Both the position numbers and the translations under genes were made by a program. A stretch of 64,000 nt of DNA from Mesorhizobium sp. WSM3862 (GTDB taxonomy: Bacteria; Pseudomonadota; Alphaproteobacteria; Rhizobiales; Rhizobiaceae). Below, one piece after another: positions 51,618-60,147 of the stretch. Each line of letters opens with the position of its first letter. The first letter of the stretch is position 1. The notes beneath the pieces were generated by a model. The model was given only the letters and a program-made list of their open reading frames with translations. It had not been told where the DNA came from and did not search any database. The stretch spans positions 124,001 to 188,000 of the forward strand of contig NZ_NSGE01000001.1 of assembly GCF_002294985.1 (NCBI RefSeq), read 5' to 3'.

Positions 51618-52627
51618 CTCCGGGACGCCGGTTGGACCCGAACCGCCGCCGCCATACCGGAGCTCGTGAGCGCCGCGGCCTTGACAAGACCGGCGGCAAG
51701 TCCAGCCCCAACTCCTTCCCCGTGACTGACAGCAAGATCGAGCAGTGGCTCGAGCCCAAGCCGTTCGGCGACTTTGGCTTGGCCCGGCTCCGGCGACAGG
51801 CTGGCGAGCAGGCAGTGGTCGATCGCGGAAGGATCGGCTTTGTGCAGAACCGCGGCGGCAGCCGTCGCGACGAACCCGTCGAGCAGCACAGGAATCTTCT
51901 GCATGCGGGCTGCAAGAATGGCGCCGCAGATCGCCGCGAACTCGCGCCCGCCGACGCGGCGCAAGGCTTCGAGCGGATCGCCGAGACCGGCGCCGTGGAA
52001 AGCAAGCGCCCGGTCGACCGCTTCGGCCTTGCGCGCCATCATCGCCGTGTCCGCGCCCGATCCAGGGCCAACCCAGTAGGAGCCCTTGCCGCCGAAGAGG
52101 GCAGCGCTGAGCGCGGCCGCAATGGTTGAATTGCCGACGCCCAGATCGCCAAGGCAAAGAAGATCGGCGCCGCCCGCGACCGCTTCCATGCCGAAGGCCA
52201 TGGTGGCGGCGCAGCCGCGCTCGTCGAGGGCCGCTTCTTGCGTGATGTCGCCGGTCGGAATATCCAGCGCCAGGTCGAAGACCTTCAGGCCGAGATCGTT
52301 GGCGATGCAGATCTGATTGATCGCCGCGCCTCCGGCGGCGCAGAGTTCGACGGCATTGGCGGTCGCCGAAACCGGCCGCGGCGAGATGGCATGCCGAACG
52401 GCACCGTGATTGCCGGCAAAGATCGCCACAAGCGGACGATTGACGGCCGGCGGCGCCCGCCCGCTCCAGGCGGCGAGCCATGCCGCGACATCTTCAATCC
52501 GGCCAAGCGAGGCTTTCGGCTTGTCGGCCTTGGCAAACAGAGTGCGGACGCGGATTTCGGCGGCGGCGTCGGCCGGCGGCAGCGTTGCCAGCAGAGTGCG
52601 GAAATCATCGAAAGGCTTTGCGGTCAT
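51614..52627 (-). CDS. cobT: Nicotinate-nucleotide-dimethylbenzimidazole phosphoribosyltransferase
   Basis: Makes alpha-ribazole phosphate for the lower ligand of cobalamin; called CobU in rhizobial literature and CobT in Salmonella. The 337-residue protein has PRPLVAIFAGNHGAV-type N-terminal motif, AGGAAINQICIANDLGLKVFDLAL, ADLLCLGDLGVGNSTIAAAL, and the catalytic glutamate region LLDLAVSHGEGVGAGLAAGLVKAA. All match the family. The start at MTAKPFDDFRTLLATL (52627) is used; an in-frame extension to 53245 runs through opposite-strand genes. No cobalamin riboswitch was recognised in the 162 bases upstream. Confidence 0.92.
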   Translation of the reverse strand: MTAKPFDDFRTLLATLPPADAAAEIRVRTLFAKADKPKASLGRIEDVAAWLAAWSGRAPPAVNRPLVAIFAGNHGAVRHAISPRPVSATANAVELCAAGGAAINQICIANDLGLKVFDLALDIPTGDITQEAALDERGCAATMAFGMEAVAGGADLLCLGDLGVGNSTIAAALSAALFGGKGSYWVGPGSGADTAMMARKAEAVDRALAFHGAGLGDPLEALRRVGGREFAAICGAILAARMQKIPVLLDGFVATAAAAVLHKADPSAIDHCLLASLSPEPGQAKVAERLGLEPLLDLAVSHGEGVGAGLAAGLVKAAALTSSGMAAAVRVQPASRS

Positions 52628-52789
52628 GTCGAATGCGGTCTCTTTGCAGGAACAGCCAGCGGCATAGCCGCCTTCACCGCCTGGCACAACCGCCCGGCAA
52701 TGCCGCGAAAGCGCCGGTCGGTGGCGCATCGCGAAGGGCTTGCATTGGCGTTGCGGTTGCACCATGTGGAGTGAAGGCAAGAGAACAGC

Positions 52790-53020
52790 ATGACGGCCAT
52801 CGAGTCTCCCTGCATACTCGTCTGTTCCATCGACATGAAAACCGGCTTCTGTTTCGGTTGCGGCCGCACGCGCGATGAGATCGCCGGGTGGATCGCGATG
52901 ACGCCGGAAGTCCGGCGTGCAGTCATGGCCGAGTTGCCGGCGCGGCTGGAGACGGTCGAACGCCGGCCCCGCCGCGAGACGCGGCGCGCCCGCATGGCGC
53001 GCGAGCGCGGCGTGTTGTGA
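52790..53020 (+). CDS. DUF1289 domain-containing protein
   Basis: A 76-residue cysteine-rich protein: [30 protein letters not shown], with four cysteines in CxxxC and CxxC spacing that probably hold a metal or iron-sulfur cluster. The C-terminus is arginine-rich. Family function is unknown; it is a common companion of cobalamin genes and of TIGR02281 proteases in rhizobia. It is 28 bases ahead of the protease gene. Confidence 0.9.
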   Translation: MTAIESPCILVCSIDMKTGFCFGCGRTRDEIAGWIAMTPEVRRAVMAELPARLETVERRPRRETRRARMARERGVL

Positions 53021-53048
53021 AAGAGCTGGCTGTGAGAAAGGGCTGGCC

Positions 53049-53753
53049 ATGAATCGCCTGTTCTGGGTCGTCATGCTGGTGATCGGCGCCGGCTTGATCC
53101 TGCTGATGATGAATGATTCCGCCGGCCGCACCTTCAGCATCGAGAACAACGATTTCAGCAGGCTGATCTGGGTTGGAGTCCTGGTGGCGGTAATCGGCGC
53201 CAGCCTTATTCGCTCTGGCCGGCCGCTCGGTGACATGGCGCGCAACTTCGGCGTCTGGGCGGCAATCGTGCTGGCACTGATCGCCGGCTACCAGTACCGC
53301 TACGAGTTGCAAGATGTTGTCAGCCGCGTCACCGCCGGCCTTGTTCCGGGAAGCCCCTTGGCGCTGGGCGTCGATAATGGCCGTGCCACCGTGACGCTCG
53401 ACAAGGCCGGCAATGGCCATTTCGAGGCGCGAATCCTCGTCAACGGCAGGCCGGTGCGCACGGTGGTCGACACCGGCGCGACCAGCACGGTGCTGACGGC
53501 GGAGGACGCCCAGGCGGCCGGCTTCAACCCAGCGGCGCTCAGCTACACCGTGGACGTCTCGACCGCCAACGGCATGGCGCGTGCGGCAACGGTCAGGACC
53601 GACGAGATGGCGATCGGCGGCATCGTGCGCAAGGATATGCCGGTGATGATCGCAGCGCCCGGCATGCTCGAGCAAAGCCTGCTCGGCATGAACTTCATCG
53701 GCTCGCTGTCGGGCTTCGAGGTGCGCGGTGACCGCATGATCATGCGCGACTAG
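53049..53753 (+). CDS. Membrane-anchored retropepsin-like aspartic protease (TIGR02281)
   Basis: A 234-residue protein. Three hydrophobic helices (about 4-20, 38-56, 67-80) anchor it; the C-terminal clan AA domain has TVVDTGATSTVLTAEDAQAAG, with catalytic Asp141, and the flap/second half ending in LLGMNFIGSLSGFEVRGDRM. Such proteins dimerise to form one active site. Related to Rickettsia retropepsin-like enzyme APRc. Substrates unknown. ATG 53049 is chosen; the in-frame extension to 52917 overlaps DUF1289. Confidence 0.9.
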   Translation: MNRLFWVVMLVIGAGLILLMMNDSAGRTFSIENNDFSRLIWVGVLVAVIGASLIRSGRPLGDMARNFGVWAAIVLALIAGYQYRYELQDVVSRVTAGLVPGSPLALGVDNGRATVTLDKAGNGHFEARILVNGRPVRTVVDTGATSTVLTAEDAQAAGFNPAALSYTVDVSTANGMARAATVRTDEMAIGGIVRKDMPVMIAAPGMLEQSLLGMNFIGSLSGFEVRGDRMIMRD

Positions 53754-53796
53754 ATTCCCGGTTTACGCCCCGAATTTTCGTCTAGACAAACGCATC

Positions 53797-53833
53797 GAGC
53801 GGTTCGCCGTTTCTGTGGAACGGTGAAACGCTC
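53797..53833. repeat. Imperfect palindromic intergenic element
   Basis: Left arm GAGCGGTTCGCCGTTTC (53797-53813) and right arm GAACGGTGAAACGCTC (53818-53833) pair with two mismatches and one bulge around a TGTG loop. The layout resembles GAGCGGTTC-type palindromes scattered in rhizobial intergenic DNA. It lies between the convergent protease and dusA genes and may also help termination. Confidence 0.6.
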
Positions 53834-53850
53834 TAGCCGCCCGATCCGCC

Positions 53851-54849
53851 TCACGCGGCTTCGGTTTCCGCCGCCGCGAAATCTATTGCCGCGAACGCCG
53901 TCTTCAGCACCTCTGGCCCGGCGCCGGGTCTATTGGCGTCGGTGGACAAAATCTGCCGGTAGCGGCGCGCGCCCGGGAGACCGTGGAACAGCCCGACCAT
54001 ATGGCGCGTGACATGGCCGAGCCGTCCGCCCTTCTCGATGTGACGCGCGGCGTAAGCGGCCATGGCGTCCATCAGCGCCGCGTAGTCGAAAGCGACCGGC
54101 GCCTCGCCGTAAAATGCGGCATCGATCCCGGTGAGGATGCCGGGCGTATGATAGGCCGCGCGGCCGAGCATGGCGCCGTCGACATAAGCGAGGTGCGCCT
54201 CTGCCTCGTCAAGGGATTGAATGCCGCCGTTGATGCCGATGAATTGGTTGGCCATCCTGGCCTTGAGCCGATAGACGCGCGGATAGTCGAGCGGCGGGAT
54301 CTCGCGGTTTTCCTTGGGACTAAGCCCCTCCAGCCACGCCTTGCGGGCGTGCACCCAGAGCGCATCGGCGCCGGCCGTCAGCACGCCGTCTGCGAGCGTG
54401 TCGAGAGCGGGTTCGGGGTCCTGGTCATCGACGCCGATGCGGCATTTGACCGTGACGGGGATTCTCACCGCCGCCTTCATCGCCGCGATGCATTCCACGA
54501 CCAGCACCGGCGTCTTCATCAGGCACGCGCCGAAAGTGCCCGACTGGACGCGGTCGGACGGACAGCCGACATTGAGGTTGATTTCGTCGTAACCGAACGC
54601 CTCGCCGATCACCGCCGCTTCGGCAAGCTTTCGCGGATCCGAACCGCCAAGCTGAAGCGCAACCGGATGCTCGGCACCGTCGAAGCCGAGCAGGCGCTCG
54701 CGTGCGCCATGGATGACTGCGTCCGCCACCACCATTTCCGTGTAGAGCAACGTGCGACGCGTCAGCTGACGGTGAAAGAACCGGCAATGCCGGTCCGTCC
54801 AGTCCATCATTGGTGCTATGGCTATTCTGAAATCTTGATACTTCGACAT
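53851..54849 (-). CDS. dusA: tRNA-dihydrouridine synthase A
   Basis: Reduces uridines 20/20a in the D-loop of tRNA with NADPH and FMN. The 332-residue TIM-barrel protein has IAPMMDWTDRHCRFFHR at the N-terminus, YDEINLNVGCPSDRVQSGTFGACLM with catalytic Cys96, PVTVKCRIGVDD and the FMN phosphate region INGGIQSLDEAEAHL. The C-terminal helical domain contains HMVGLFHGLPGARRYRQIL. A decayed duplicate of that last part occurs near 59.4 kb. Start ATG 54849 fits the family. Confidence 0.94.
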   Translation of the reverse strand: MSKYQDFRIAIAPMMDWTDRHCRFFHRQLTRRTLLYTEMVVADAVIHGARERLLGFDGAEHPVALQLGGSDPRKLAEAAVIGEAFGYDEINLNVGCPSDRVQSGTFGACLMKTPVLVVECIAAMKAAVRIPVTVKCRIGVDDQDPEPALDTLADGVLTAGADALWVHARKAWLEGLSPKENREIPPLDYPRVYRLKARMANQFIGINGGIQSLDEAEAHLAYVDGAMLGRAAYHTPGILTGIDAAFYGEAPVAFDYAALMDAMAAYAARHIEKGGRLGHVTRHMVGLFHGLPGARRYRQILSTDANRPGAGPEVLKTAFAAIDFAAAETEAA

Positions 54850-55315
54850 TTTTTTGTTGTTTCAAAAATGTTGGGCCACGTCGTGTGTAGTCTTTTCCCC
54901 ACAGACGCCCCTTTTTTCCGGTTTCCGATGCGTCGGTGCACACGGAGCGCAGACGAATTGGACACCTTCCCTAAACTAAAATCCGGCTCTTGGAGAGCCC
55001 AGGTTCGTCACGGGGCATCTCAAGAAAGGTTTTGCGCCGCAGGAACGCCGAGATCGGCGCACGATGCAGCGTCGGATCGAGAAATCGCATCGTTGGTAGT
55101 CGCGAGATGGGTGGCTGTTCCGCGATCCGGTGGCGCTCCCATCCGCCCGGCCTGAAAAAGATGGGCATCAAAATCCTCGATCCAAGGAGTTCTGTCGGTA
55201 CCCGGTTAGATTTCAACCGAACGTTGCGCGCCTTTTTTGGTGAGGAACAGCGCCATTTCTTCCGCAATTAGCGCCTGCTTATGGAACTTTCTGGCCGGTG
55301 TTCCATTGCAATCGC
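54850..55315. other. Divergent intergenic region, no gene supported
   Basis: About 450 bases between dusA and the glycosyltransferase. Overlapping frames on both strands (about 54971-55271) have no recognisable domains and strongly biased residue content, and were rejected. T-rich tracts occur near 54850-54870 and 54910-54920. The sequence contains no repeat shared with other parts of the window that could be seen. Confidence 0.45.
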
Positions 55316-56377
55316 ATGCAAGAATCTGTCCAGCGGATCCGGACGCGGGCACCGTCCCTACGCTACTCATTGGTGCTGCCGATATACAATGAGGAGGAGG
55401 TGTTGCCCCGGCTGGTCGAGCGGATCAGCGCACTGACCGCAAAACTGGACGGAGACACCGAAGTCATCTTCGTCGACGACGGAAGCAGCGATCGAAGCGT
55501 GAGCTATTTGCGCGGCATGGTCGCCGCCGAACCGAGCTTCCGCCTGATCGAGCTCTCCCGCAACTTCGGCCACCAGATCGCCATCAGCGCCGGCATGGAA
55601 GCGGCCTCCGGCGAGGCTGTCATCGTCATGGACGCTGACCTGCAGGATCCGCCCGAGGTCGTTCTCGACCTGGTGGCGAAGTGGAAGGACGGCTTCGAAA
55701 TCGTCTACGCAAGGCGCGTCAGCCGCAAGGGCGAAACCTGGTTCAAGCGCTTTACCGCCAGCCTGTTCTATCGGCTACTGGAGAGGATGACACCGGTCGA
55801 GATCCCGCGCGATGTCGGCGACTTCCGCCTCGTCGGCCGGAGGGCGCTGGACACGTTCAAGCGCATGCCGGAGCACGACCGCTTCGTCAGGGGCATGTTC
55901 GGCTGGATGGGTTTCAAGCAGGCGGCGGTGCCGTTCGAGCGCCCGGCGCGGACGCTTGGTGAAACCAAATACCCGTTATGGAAGATGATGCGGCTTGCCA
56001 TCCATGGCATCATCGGTTTTTCGGAGCGGCCTCTGCAACTGGTGCTGTTGACCGGGTTGGCCATTTCCGCTCTCGCCCTGGCGTTCGGCGCATACGCCAT
56101 CGCGGCCTGGATCCTCGAAACCGGCGTGATTGCCGGCTGGACATCCACGGTGGTGATCGTGTCGCTGCTAATCGGCATCAATCTTTTCATGACCGGCGTG
56201 ATGGGTCTCTACGTCGGCAGCATCCATGCCGAGGTCAAACGGCGCCCGCTCTATGTTGTCGAAAGGCTGAGTGGCTTCGACCGGCCGATGCGCGTCGCCT
56301 CCCGCGACAAGCGCGCTTCGTTTCGCAAGTCCAGGAACGGGGTCACGGCGGATGTCCGAACTCTTCGACAGCTATAG
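55316..56377 (+). CDS. Family 2 glycosyltransferase (GtrB/dolichol-phosphate mannosyltransferase-like)
   Basis: A 353-residue enzyme that probably loads a sugar onto undecaprenyl phosphate. The GT-A domain has SLVLPIYNEEEVLPRLVERI, VIFVDDGSSDRSV, and DADLQDPPEVV; the C-terminal two helices (about residues 235-262 and 270-305) are typical of GtrB/ArnC/YfdH proteins. ATG 55316 is chosen; a GTG at 55298 is an alternative and neither has a clear Shine-Dalgarno. Its end overlaps the methyltransferase start by 26 bases, and GtrA follows, which is the expected flippase partner. The cluster is thus a lipid-linked sugar decoration system. Confidence 0.9.
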   Translation: MQESVQRIRTRAPSLRYSLVLPIYNEEEVLPRLVERISALTAKLDGDTEVIFVDDGSSDRSVSYLRGMVAAEPSFRLIELSRNFGHQIAISAGMEAASGEAVIVMDADLQDPPEVVLDLVAKWKDGFEIVYARRVSRKGETWFKRFTASLFYRLLERMTPVEIPRDVGDFRLVGRRALDTFKRMPEHDRFVRGMFGWMGFKQAAVPFERPARTLGETKYPLWKMMRLAIHGIIGFSERPLQLVLLTGLAISALALAFGAYAIAAWILETGVIAGWTSTVVIVSLLIGINLFMTGVMGLYVGSIHAEVKRRPLYVVERLSGFDRPMRVASRDKRASFRKSRNGVTADVRTLRQL

Positions 56378-57044
56378 GTCCAGCTACAGTGAGGCAGTCG
56401 AGGGCTCGATCCGGTTCTCCGGGCTGCGCCATGATTTCTTCCTGCGTGCCAAGGCCGAGCTTCTGCGACGACTGGTCCTCGAGCAGGACCTCCGGCGGGG
56501 CGGCGCAGGCGTGCGCGCGCTCGATGTCGGTTGCGGCGTGGGCTCGCTTCATCCGCATCTCGCCGATGTCTTCGATCGACTCGACGGCTGCGACGTGTCG
56601 AAGGAATCACTCGCGCGTGCCAGCGCTGAGAACCCGCACGTCGCGTACAGCGTGTGCAACACCTCACGCCTGCCTTACGCGGATGGCATGTTCGACCTGG
56701 CCTTCGCCAGTTGCGTCGTCCACCACGTGCCGCCTGCGTCGTGGCTGGATTTCTTCCGCGAGATGCGGCGCGTCGTTCGGCGAGGCGGACTTGGCTGCAT
56801 CATCGAGCACAATCCCTACAACCCGCTGACCCGTATGGCGGTGTTGAGATGTCCGTTCGACAAGGACGCCGTCCTGCTTCGCGCTGGCAAGGCGGCATCG
56901 CTGCTTGAGCAGGCGGGCTTCCGCGACGTGCACTGCGAGCATTTTCTGCTCCTGCCGTCGGCCAAGCCGCTTGCCCGGAAACTGGAAAGCGCGCTCGGTT
57001 GGCTGCCGCTCGGAGCGCAGTATGCCTGTGTCGCCCGCGCCTGA
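56352..57044 (+). CDS. Class I SAM-dependent methyltransferase
   Basis: A 230-residue methyltransferase. SAM-binding motif I is VRALDVGCGVGSLHPHL, the acidic loop is DGCDVSKESL, then SRLPYADGMFDLAFASCVVHHVP (motif II/post I) and REMRRVVRRGGLGCIIEHNPYN. This is the Methyltransf_11/UbiE-like fold common in polysaccharide and lipid clusters. It overlaps the GT2 gene by 26 bases and the GtrA gene by 23, so it is translationally coupled to both. Substrate is probably a sugar or polyprenyl-linked intermediate; unproven. Confidence 0.9.
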   Translation: MSELFDSYRSSYSEAVEGSIRFSGLRHDFFLRAKAELLRRLVLEQDLRRGGAGVRALDVGCGVGSLHPHLADVFDRLDGCDVSKESLARASAENPHVAYSVCNTSRLPYADGMFDLAFASCVVHHVPPASWLDFFREMRRVVRRGGLGCIIEHNPYNPLTRMAVLRCPFDKDAVLLRAGKAASLLEQAGFRDVHCEHFLLLPSAKPLARKLESALGWLPLGAQYACVARA

Positions 57045-57465
57045 GAATCGTCGCGTCGCCGGCACGAAGCTCCTGGGGCGCTTCGCTTCAGTCGGCCTTG
57101 TCGCCACAATCCTCTATGCCGTCCTGACTACAATCTTTGCCCAATCGAACTGGCTCGGGCTCGCGCCCGTCGAAGCCTCGCTCGCCGCTTACGCGGCCGC
57201 CGCCCTGTTTTCCTATCTGGCGCACAAATCCTTCACCTTCATGTCGGCCGGCTCGCACCGGTCACAGGCGCCGCGTTTCGTGTTGCTGACCATTGCCGGC
57301 CTCGCTATGGCTTACGCGGCACCGTACCTGCTGACGGTGACATTCGGCCTGCCGCTTGCCGTTCCCGTTCTCCTCACTTCCTTGGCCATCCCAGCGCTTA
57401 ACCTTCTTGTGCTCGATCGCTGGGTCTTTGCAGAGCGCCGCCTGCGCGATGACGGGCCGTCCTGA
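57022..57465 (+). CDS. GtrA-family membrane protein
   Basis: A 147-residue protein with four membrane helices: FASVGLVATILYAVL, ASLAAYAAAALFSYLAHKSFTF, FVLLTIAGLAMAYAAPYLL and AVPVLLTSLAIPALNLLVLDRWVF. The motifs NY/SYLAHKSFTF and LNLLVLDRWVF are GtrA hallmarks. GtrA proteins are thought to flip polyprenyl-phosphate-linked sugars made by GtrB-type enzymes, matching the GT2 gene upstream. ATG 57022 is inside the preceding methyltransferase gene. It converges with the next gene with three bases between the stops. Confidence 0.9.
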   Translation: MPVSPAPENRRVAGTKLLGRFASVGLVATILYAVLTTIFAQSNWLGLAPVEASLAAYAAAALFSYLAHKSFTFMSAGSHRSQAPRFVLLTIAGLAMAYAAPYLLTVTFGLPLAVPVLLTSLAIPALNLLVLDRWVFAERRLRDDGPS

Positions 57466-57468
57466 GGA

Positions 57469-58104
57469 TCAAAGCGTGTCCAACCGGAAAGATCTCAGCT
57501 TGATGGCGCGGTTGTAGATGTTGCTCGCATCGGCGCTTTGCGGAATGCCGTCGGGATACTCGATGGCCATGTCCAGTGTCGCCTTGCCAGCCAGCACGGC
57601 GTGCGGAATGACGAAGGACACAGTTGTCGCCACATCGCCCGACAGCGTCCCCCGATACACCTCGGTCCCATTGGCCGACACGACGATCCTCTGCCAGGTC
57701 TGCGGCGGGCGAATAATGGCGGCCATTTCCAGCGTTGCCCGAAGCCCGTCGCGGAGCAGCGGCAGGGTAAGGCGCAGGTGAGAGCTCTCGCCCAGCGAAT
57801 GGGTGCCGTCCGCCACTGGCCCCGACCAGCCGCAGACCATCATGGTGGTTGCTTCCCGGGCGCCGTCGGAGCGGAACGATACGGTCCGGCCTGGCGTGTA
57901 GCGCCCCACGGCGTCCCGGTTGAGGCATGTGGTGGTCTTGTCGATGTAATAGGCGCGGTAATCGTCGTTGACATTCGGGCTGAGGGCAAGCGCCAGGATG
58001 GCGATCTCGGCTGCCGCAAGCGCGCCCGCCAGCGCGTAGCCGGCACCCAGGATTACCGGCCTGGTCGATTCCGTCAGCTCAGACCAGCGCAAGATAGCCT
58101 CCAA
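57469..58104 (-). CDS. Unknown protein with one N-terminal membrane anchor and a beta-rich domain
   Basis: A 211-residue protein. An N-terminal anchor (VILGAGYALAGALAAAEIAILALAL) is followed by a predicted extracytoplasmic beta-sandwich-like region: DKTTTCLNRDAVGRYTPGRTVSF, LRLTLPLLRDGLRATLEMAAII and WQRIVVSANGTEVYRGTLSGD. The pattern resembles carbohydrate-binding accessory domains attached to membrane glycosyltransferases, but no family was firmly recognised. It starts with TTG at 58104, overlapping the GT-C gene end by 26 bases, so the two are co-translated and probably act together. Confidence 0.7.
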   Translation of the reverse strand: MEAILRWSELTESTRPVILGAGYALAGALAAAEIAILALALSPNVNDDYRAYYIDKTTTCLNRDAVGRYTPGRTVSFRSDGAREATTMMVCGWSGPVADGTHSLGESSHLRLTLPLLRDGLRATLEMAAIIRPPQTWQRIVVSANGTEVYRGTLSGDVATTVSFVIPHAVLAGKATLDMAIEYPDGIPQSADASNIYNRAIKLRSFRLDTL

Positions 58105-59296
58105 GCCAGGCCACGGTCATGAAGTAGCAGGTGAAGAGGAAGACAATCAGCGCAGCGACCAATGTCGCCTTCGAGCCCGACAACAGCACCGCCGTCAGCA
58201 TCGTCAGCGGCGCGAGGCCGACGACATAGCGGACCATCGAAGCCAGATTCGAGGTCAAAGGCAGGATGATGGCCATGGCGCAGAACAGGGCCGCGCCAAT
58301 TTGCCGGCGCGCCGCGAGCACCGCCGCCAGCGCCAGTCCCACGATTGCCGTCGACGCGCTCCATTGCGGCGCACTGGGCCACCAACCGGCCCCGGGGTGA
58401 TAGGACAGCCCCGCCCAGAGGAACAGCAGCGGGTTGCCGGCCACGCGCCCGAACGCGCGCTGGACATGCACGAAGGCAAAGCCGTCCCCGACCGTGACGT
58501 AAAGGTAGAGCATGTAGGCGAACAGGCCGGCGGGCGAGATGAGTATGGCGATGATGAGATCCGGCCGGCCGAGCAGCCAGCGTGGGAAGCCGATAGCCGA
58601 CCCGCCCTTGGCGCGATGCTCCTCAAACATGCGAATGACGAGCGCGAACACGGCCAGCACGCCGACGACCCGCGTTGCCGAGAGCAGCGCGCAAGACAAC
58701 CCCGCGGCGAGATGGTTCGAGCGTTTGAGCGCCAGGAAGAGGCAGGACGTCAAAAGCACGAAGAGCGGCTCGGTGAGGAAGGTGGCAAAATAGAACGAGA
58801 ACGGGCCGCTCAGCAGGAAGGCGCAATAAAGCACATAGGCCCGCATGTTCCTGTCCATGAGCGGCCATGCCACCAGGCACGAGACATAGCCGCACGCCAG
58901 CGATGCCGCCGTCGCAATCGCGATCGTGGAGAAGGGCAGAATCGTGCGGACCGCCGCCACCAGCATCGGATAAAGCGGAAAGAACCCCCAGCGCCCGACA
59001 TTGCTGCGGCCAGGAATGGGAAAGCGCTCATAGCCCTGTTCGGAAATGCCGACATACCAGGAGCAATCCCATTTGCAGAAGGCGCGGGCATAGGCCGCTA
59101 GGCTCGGATCCGGCGACACCGATGCGAATGCGGCGTAGCGGATGACAAGACCGCTCAACAAAAACAGCAGCGGCACTGCCGCCACTGCGATCACCGTGAG
59201 GCGAATGCCGCTCTTCGCACGCGCCACATCAACTGCCAAATCCGCCTCCAACCGCCCGGATGGCATCCGCGTCGTGCCGGCATCCCTCGCCAACAC
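58079..59296 (-). CDS. Membrane glycosyltransferase, GT-C/PIG-V-like mannosyltransferase
   Basis: A 405-residue protein with about nine to ten helices. The first large loop contains WDCSWYVGISEQGYERFP and then WGFFPLYPMLVAAVRTIL, the pattern of PIG-V/GPI-mannosyltransferase-II-like GT-C enzymes, where the W-D of the loop is catalytic. Such enzymes take sugars from polyprenyl-phosphate donors on the outside of the membrane, which fits the GtrB/GtrA pair next door. The GTG at 59296 or ATG at 59266 may be the start. The partner beta-domain protein overlaps its end. Confidence 0.82.
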   Translation of the reverse strand: MLARDAGTTRMPSGRLEADLAVDVARAKSGIRLTVIAVAAVPLLFLLSGLVIRYAAFASVSPDPSLAAYARAFCKWDCSWYVGISEQGYERFPIPGRSNVGRWGFFPLYPMLVAAVRTILPFSTIAIATAASLACGYVSCLVAWPLMDRNMRAYVLYCAFLLSGPFSFYFATFLTEPLFVLLTSCLFLALKRSNHLAAGLSCALLSATRVVGVLAVFALVIRMFEEHRAKGGSAIGFPRWLLGRPDLIIAILISPAGLFAYMLYLYVTVGDGFAFVHVQRAFGRVAGNPLLFLWAGLSYHPGAGWWPSAPQWSASTAIVGLALAAVLAARRQIGAALFCAMAIILPLTSNLASMVRYVVGLAPLTMLTAVLLSGSKATLVAALIVFLFTCYFMTVAWLGGYLALV

Positions 59297-59377
59297 GCCT
59301 CTCGGTCCAACGCTGCATACCTAAAGGGGCGGTGGGATTTTTAGTTCCGCTGCACGATATTCCGGCCGGCATGGCAT

Positions 59378-59450
59378 CCGGTGGACAATCTGCCGGTAGC
59401 GGCGCGCCGGCGACAGGCCATGAAAACAGTCCGGCGTATGAGACGACCAG
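59378..59450 (-). pseudogene. Fragment of dusA 3' end, decayed
   Basis: The plus-strand sequence GGTGGAC-AATCTGCCGGTAG-CGGCGCGC (59381-59408) repeats the part of intact dusA at 53940-53970 with one 2-base deletion, and weaker similarity continues to about 59450 (dusA 54005). It would encode the end of DusA (LFHGLPGARRYRQILST), but frameshifts destroy it. Orientation is the same as intact dusA. No rest of the gene is found on either side. Confidence 0.7.
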
Positions 59451-59589
59451 CCGCTGGCCCCGGTGGAAGCCCCCTCAAACGCTCTTTCAGGAGGAATTGA
59501 AACAACGCAACTCGTGCCAGTAAGGACACAACACCACCGGGACGTCGACCTCAGGCCGACGTCTGATGCTGCCGAAGGATTCGAACGTG

Positions 59590-59892
59590 CTAGCGCCTTA
59601 GAGCGTAGACATTGTCCATCGACACGCCGCCCAAAGGCAGCGCCATCTCGTCGTCGAGAATCCGAGTGATGCGGGCAAAGCCGACAAAAGCTTTTCTCGC
59701 CTCCTCAGCCGACATCTTGCCAGCCATAGCTGCCGAGCAGCAATTCACGGCGCATTGATAAACGGGGCCGCGCCTCCCCGTTGGCCACTTCCGCAGGAAC
59801 ACCATCGCTTCAGAGACGCTGTCGACTTCCTCCAAGGGATATCCCTGCCCACGCGCGATCCGCACTGGGGTAAAGAAATGCAAGCGATCCAT
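59590..59892 (-). CDS. DUF982 domain-containing protein
   Basis: A 100-residue protein with the DUF982 pattern: VDSVSEAMVFLRKWPTGRRGPVYQCAVNCCSAAMAGKMSAEEARKAFVGFA in outline. The W-P-x-G-x-R-G-P segment and the following cysteine/alanine helix define the family, which is multiplied in rhizobial genomes. Function is unknown. ATG 59892 (MDRLHFFTPVRI) is used; an extension to 59961 is unsupported. Confidence 0.82.
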   Translation of the reverse strand: MDRLHFFTPVRIARGQGYPLEEVDSVSEAMVFLRKWPTGRRGPVYQCAVNCCSAAMAGKMSAEEARKAFVGFARITRILDDEMALPLGGVSMDNVYALRR

Positions 59893-60147
59893 CACTATCC
59901 TCCCGGTCGACCGCAAAGCGGCCGAACCCGCATAAACGCATGTCCAGGGGTTTGGTTCCACACAATTTTGGTTGCTGCTCGAAAAAGTTCGGAACCGGAC
60001 AGGGCGCGATCAGCAAGCCGACTCAAGTAAAGGCGATTCCTGTTTTGGCGCGACGAGAAGCGCGATTCTCATTGAATGACTTTAAGGCCAAAGCCGGCAA
60101 ATGGATTGCTTGTAGGTTCCCCAGCGGCAGGCTTACCCTCACCAGTT

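Noticed and set aside
52628..52789. Cobalamin riboswitch upstream of cobT
   Set aside because: No B12-box or the associated stem arrangement was found in the 162-base gap.
54971..55271. Overlapping frames of about 95 codons on both strands between dusA and the glycosyltransferase
   Set aside because: Neither shows a domain, Shine-Dalgarno or coding-like composition, and they exclude each other.
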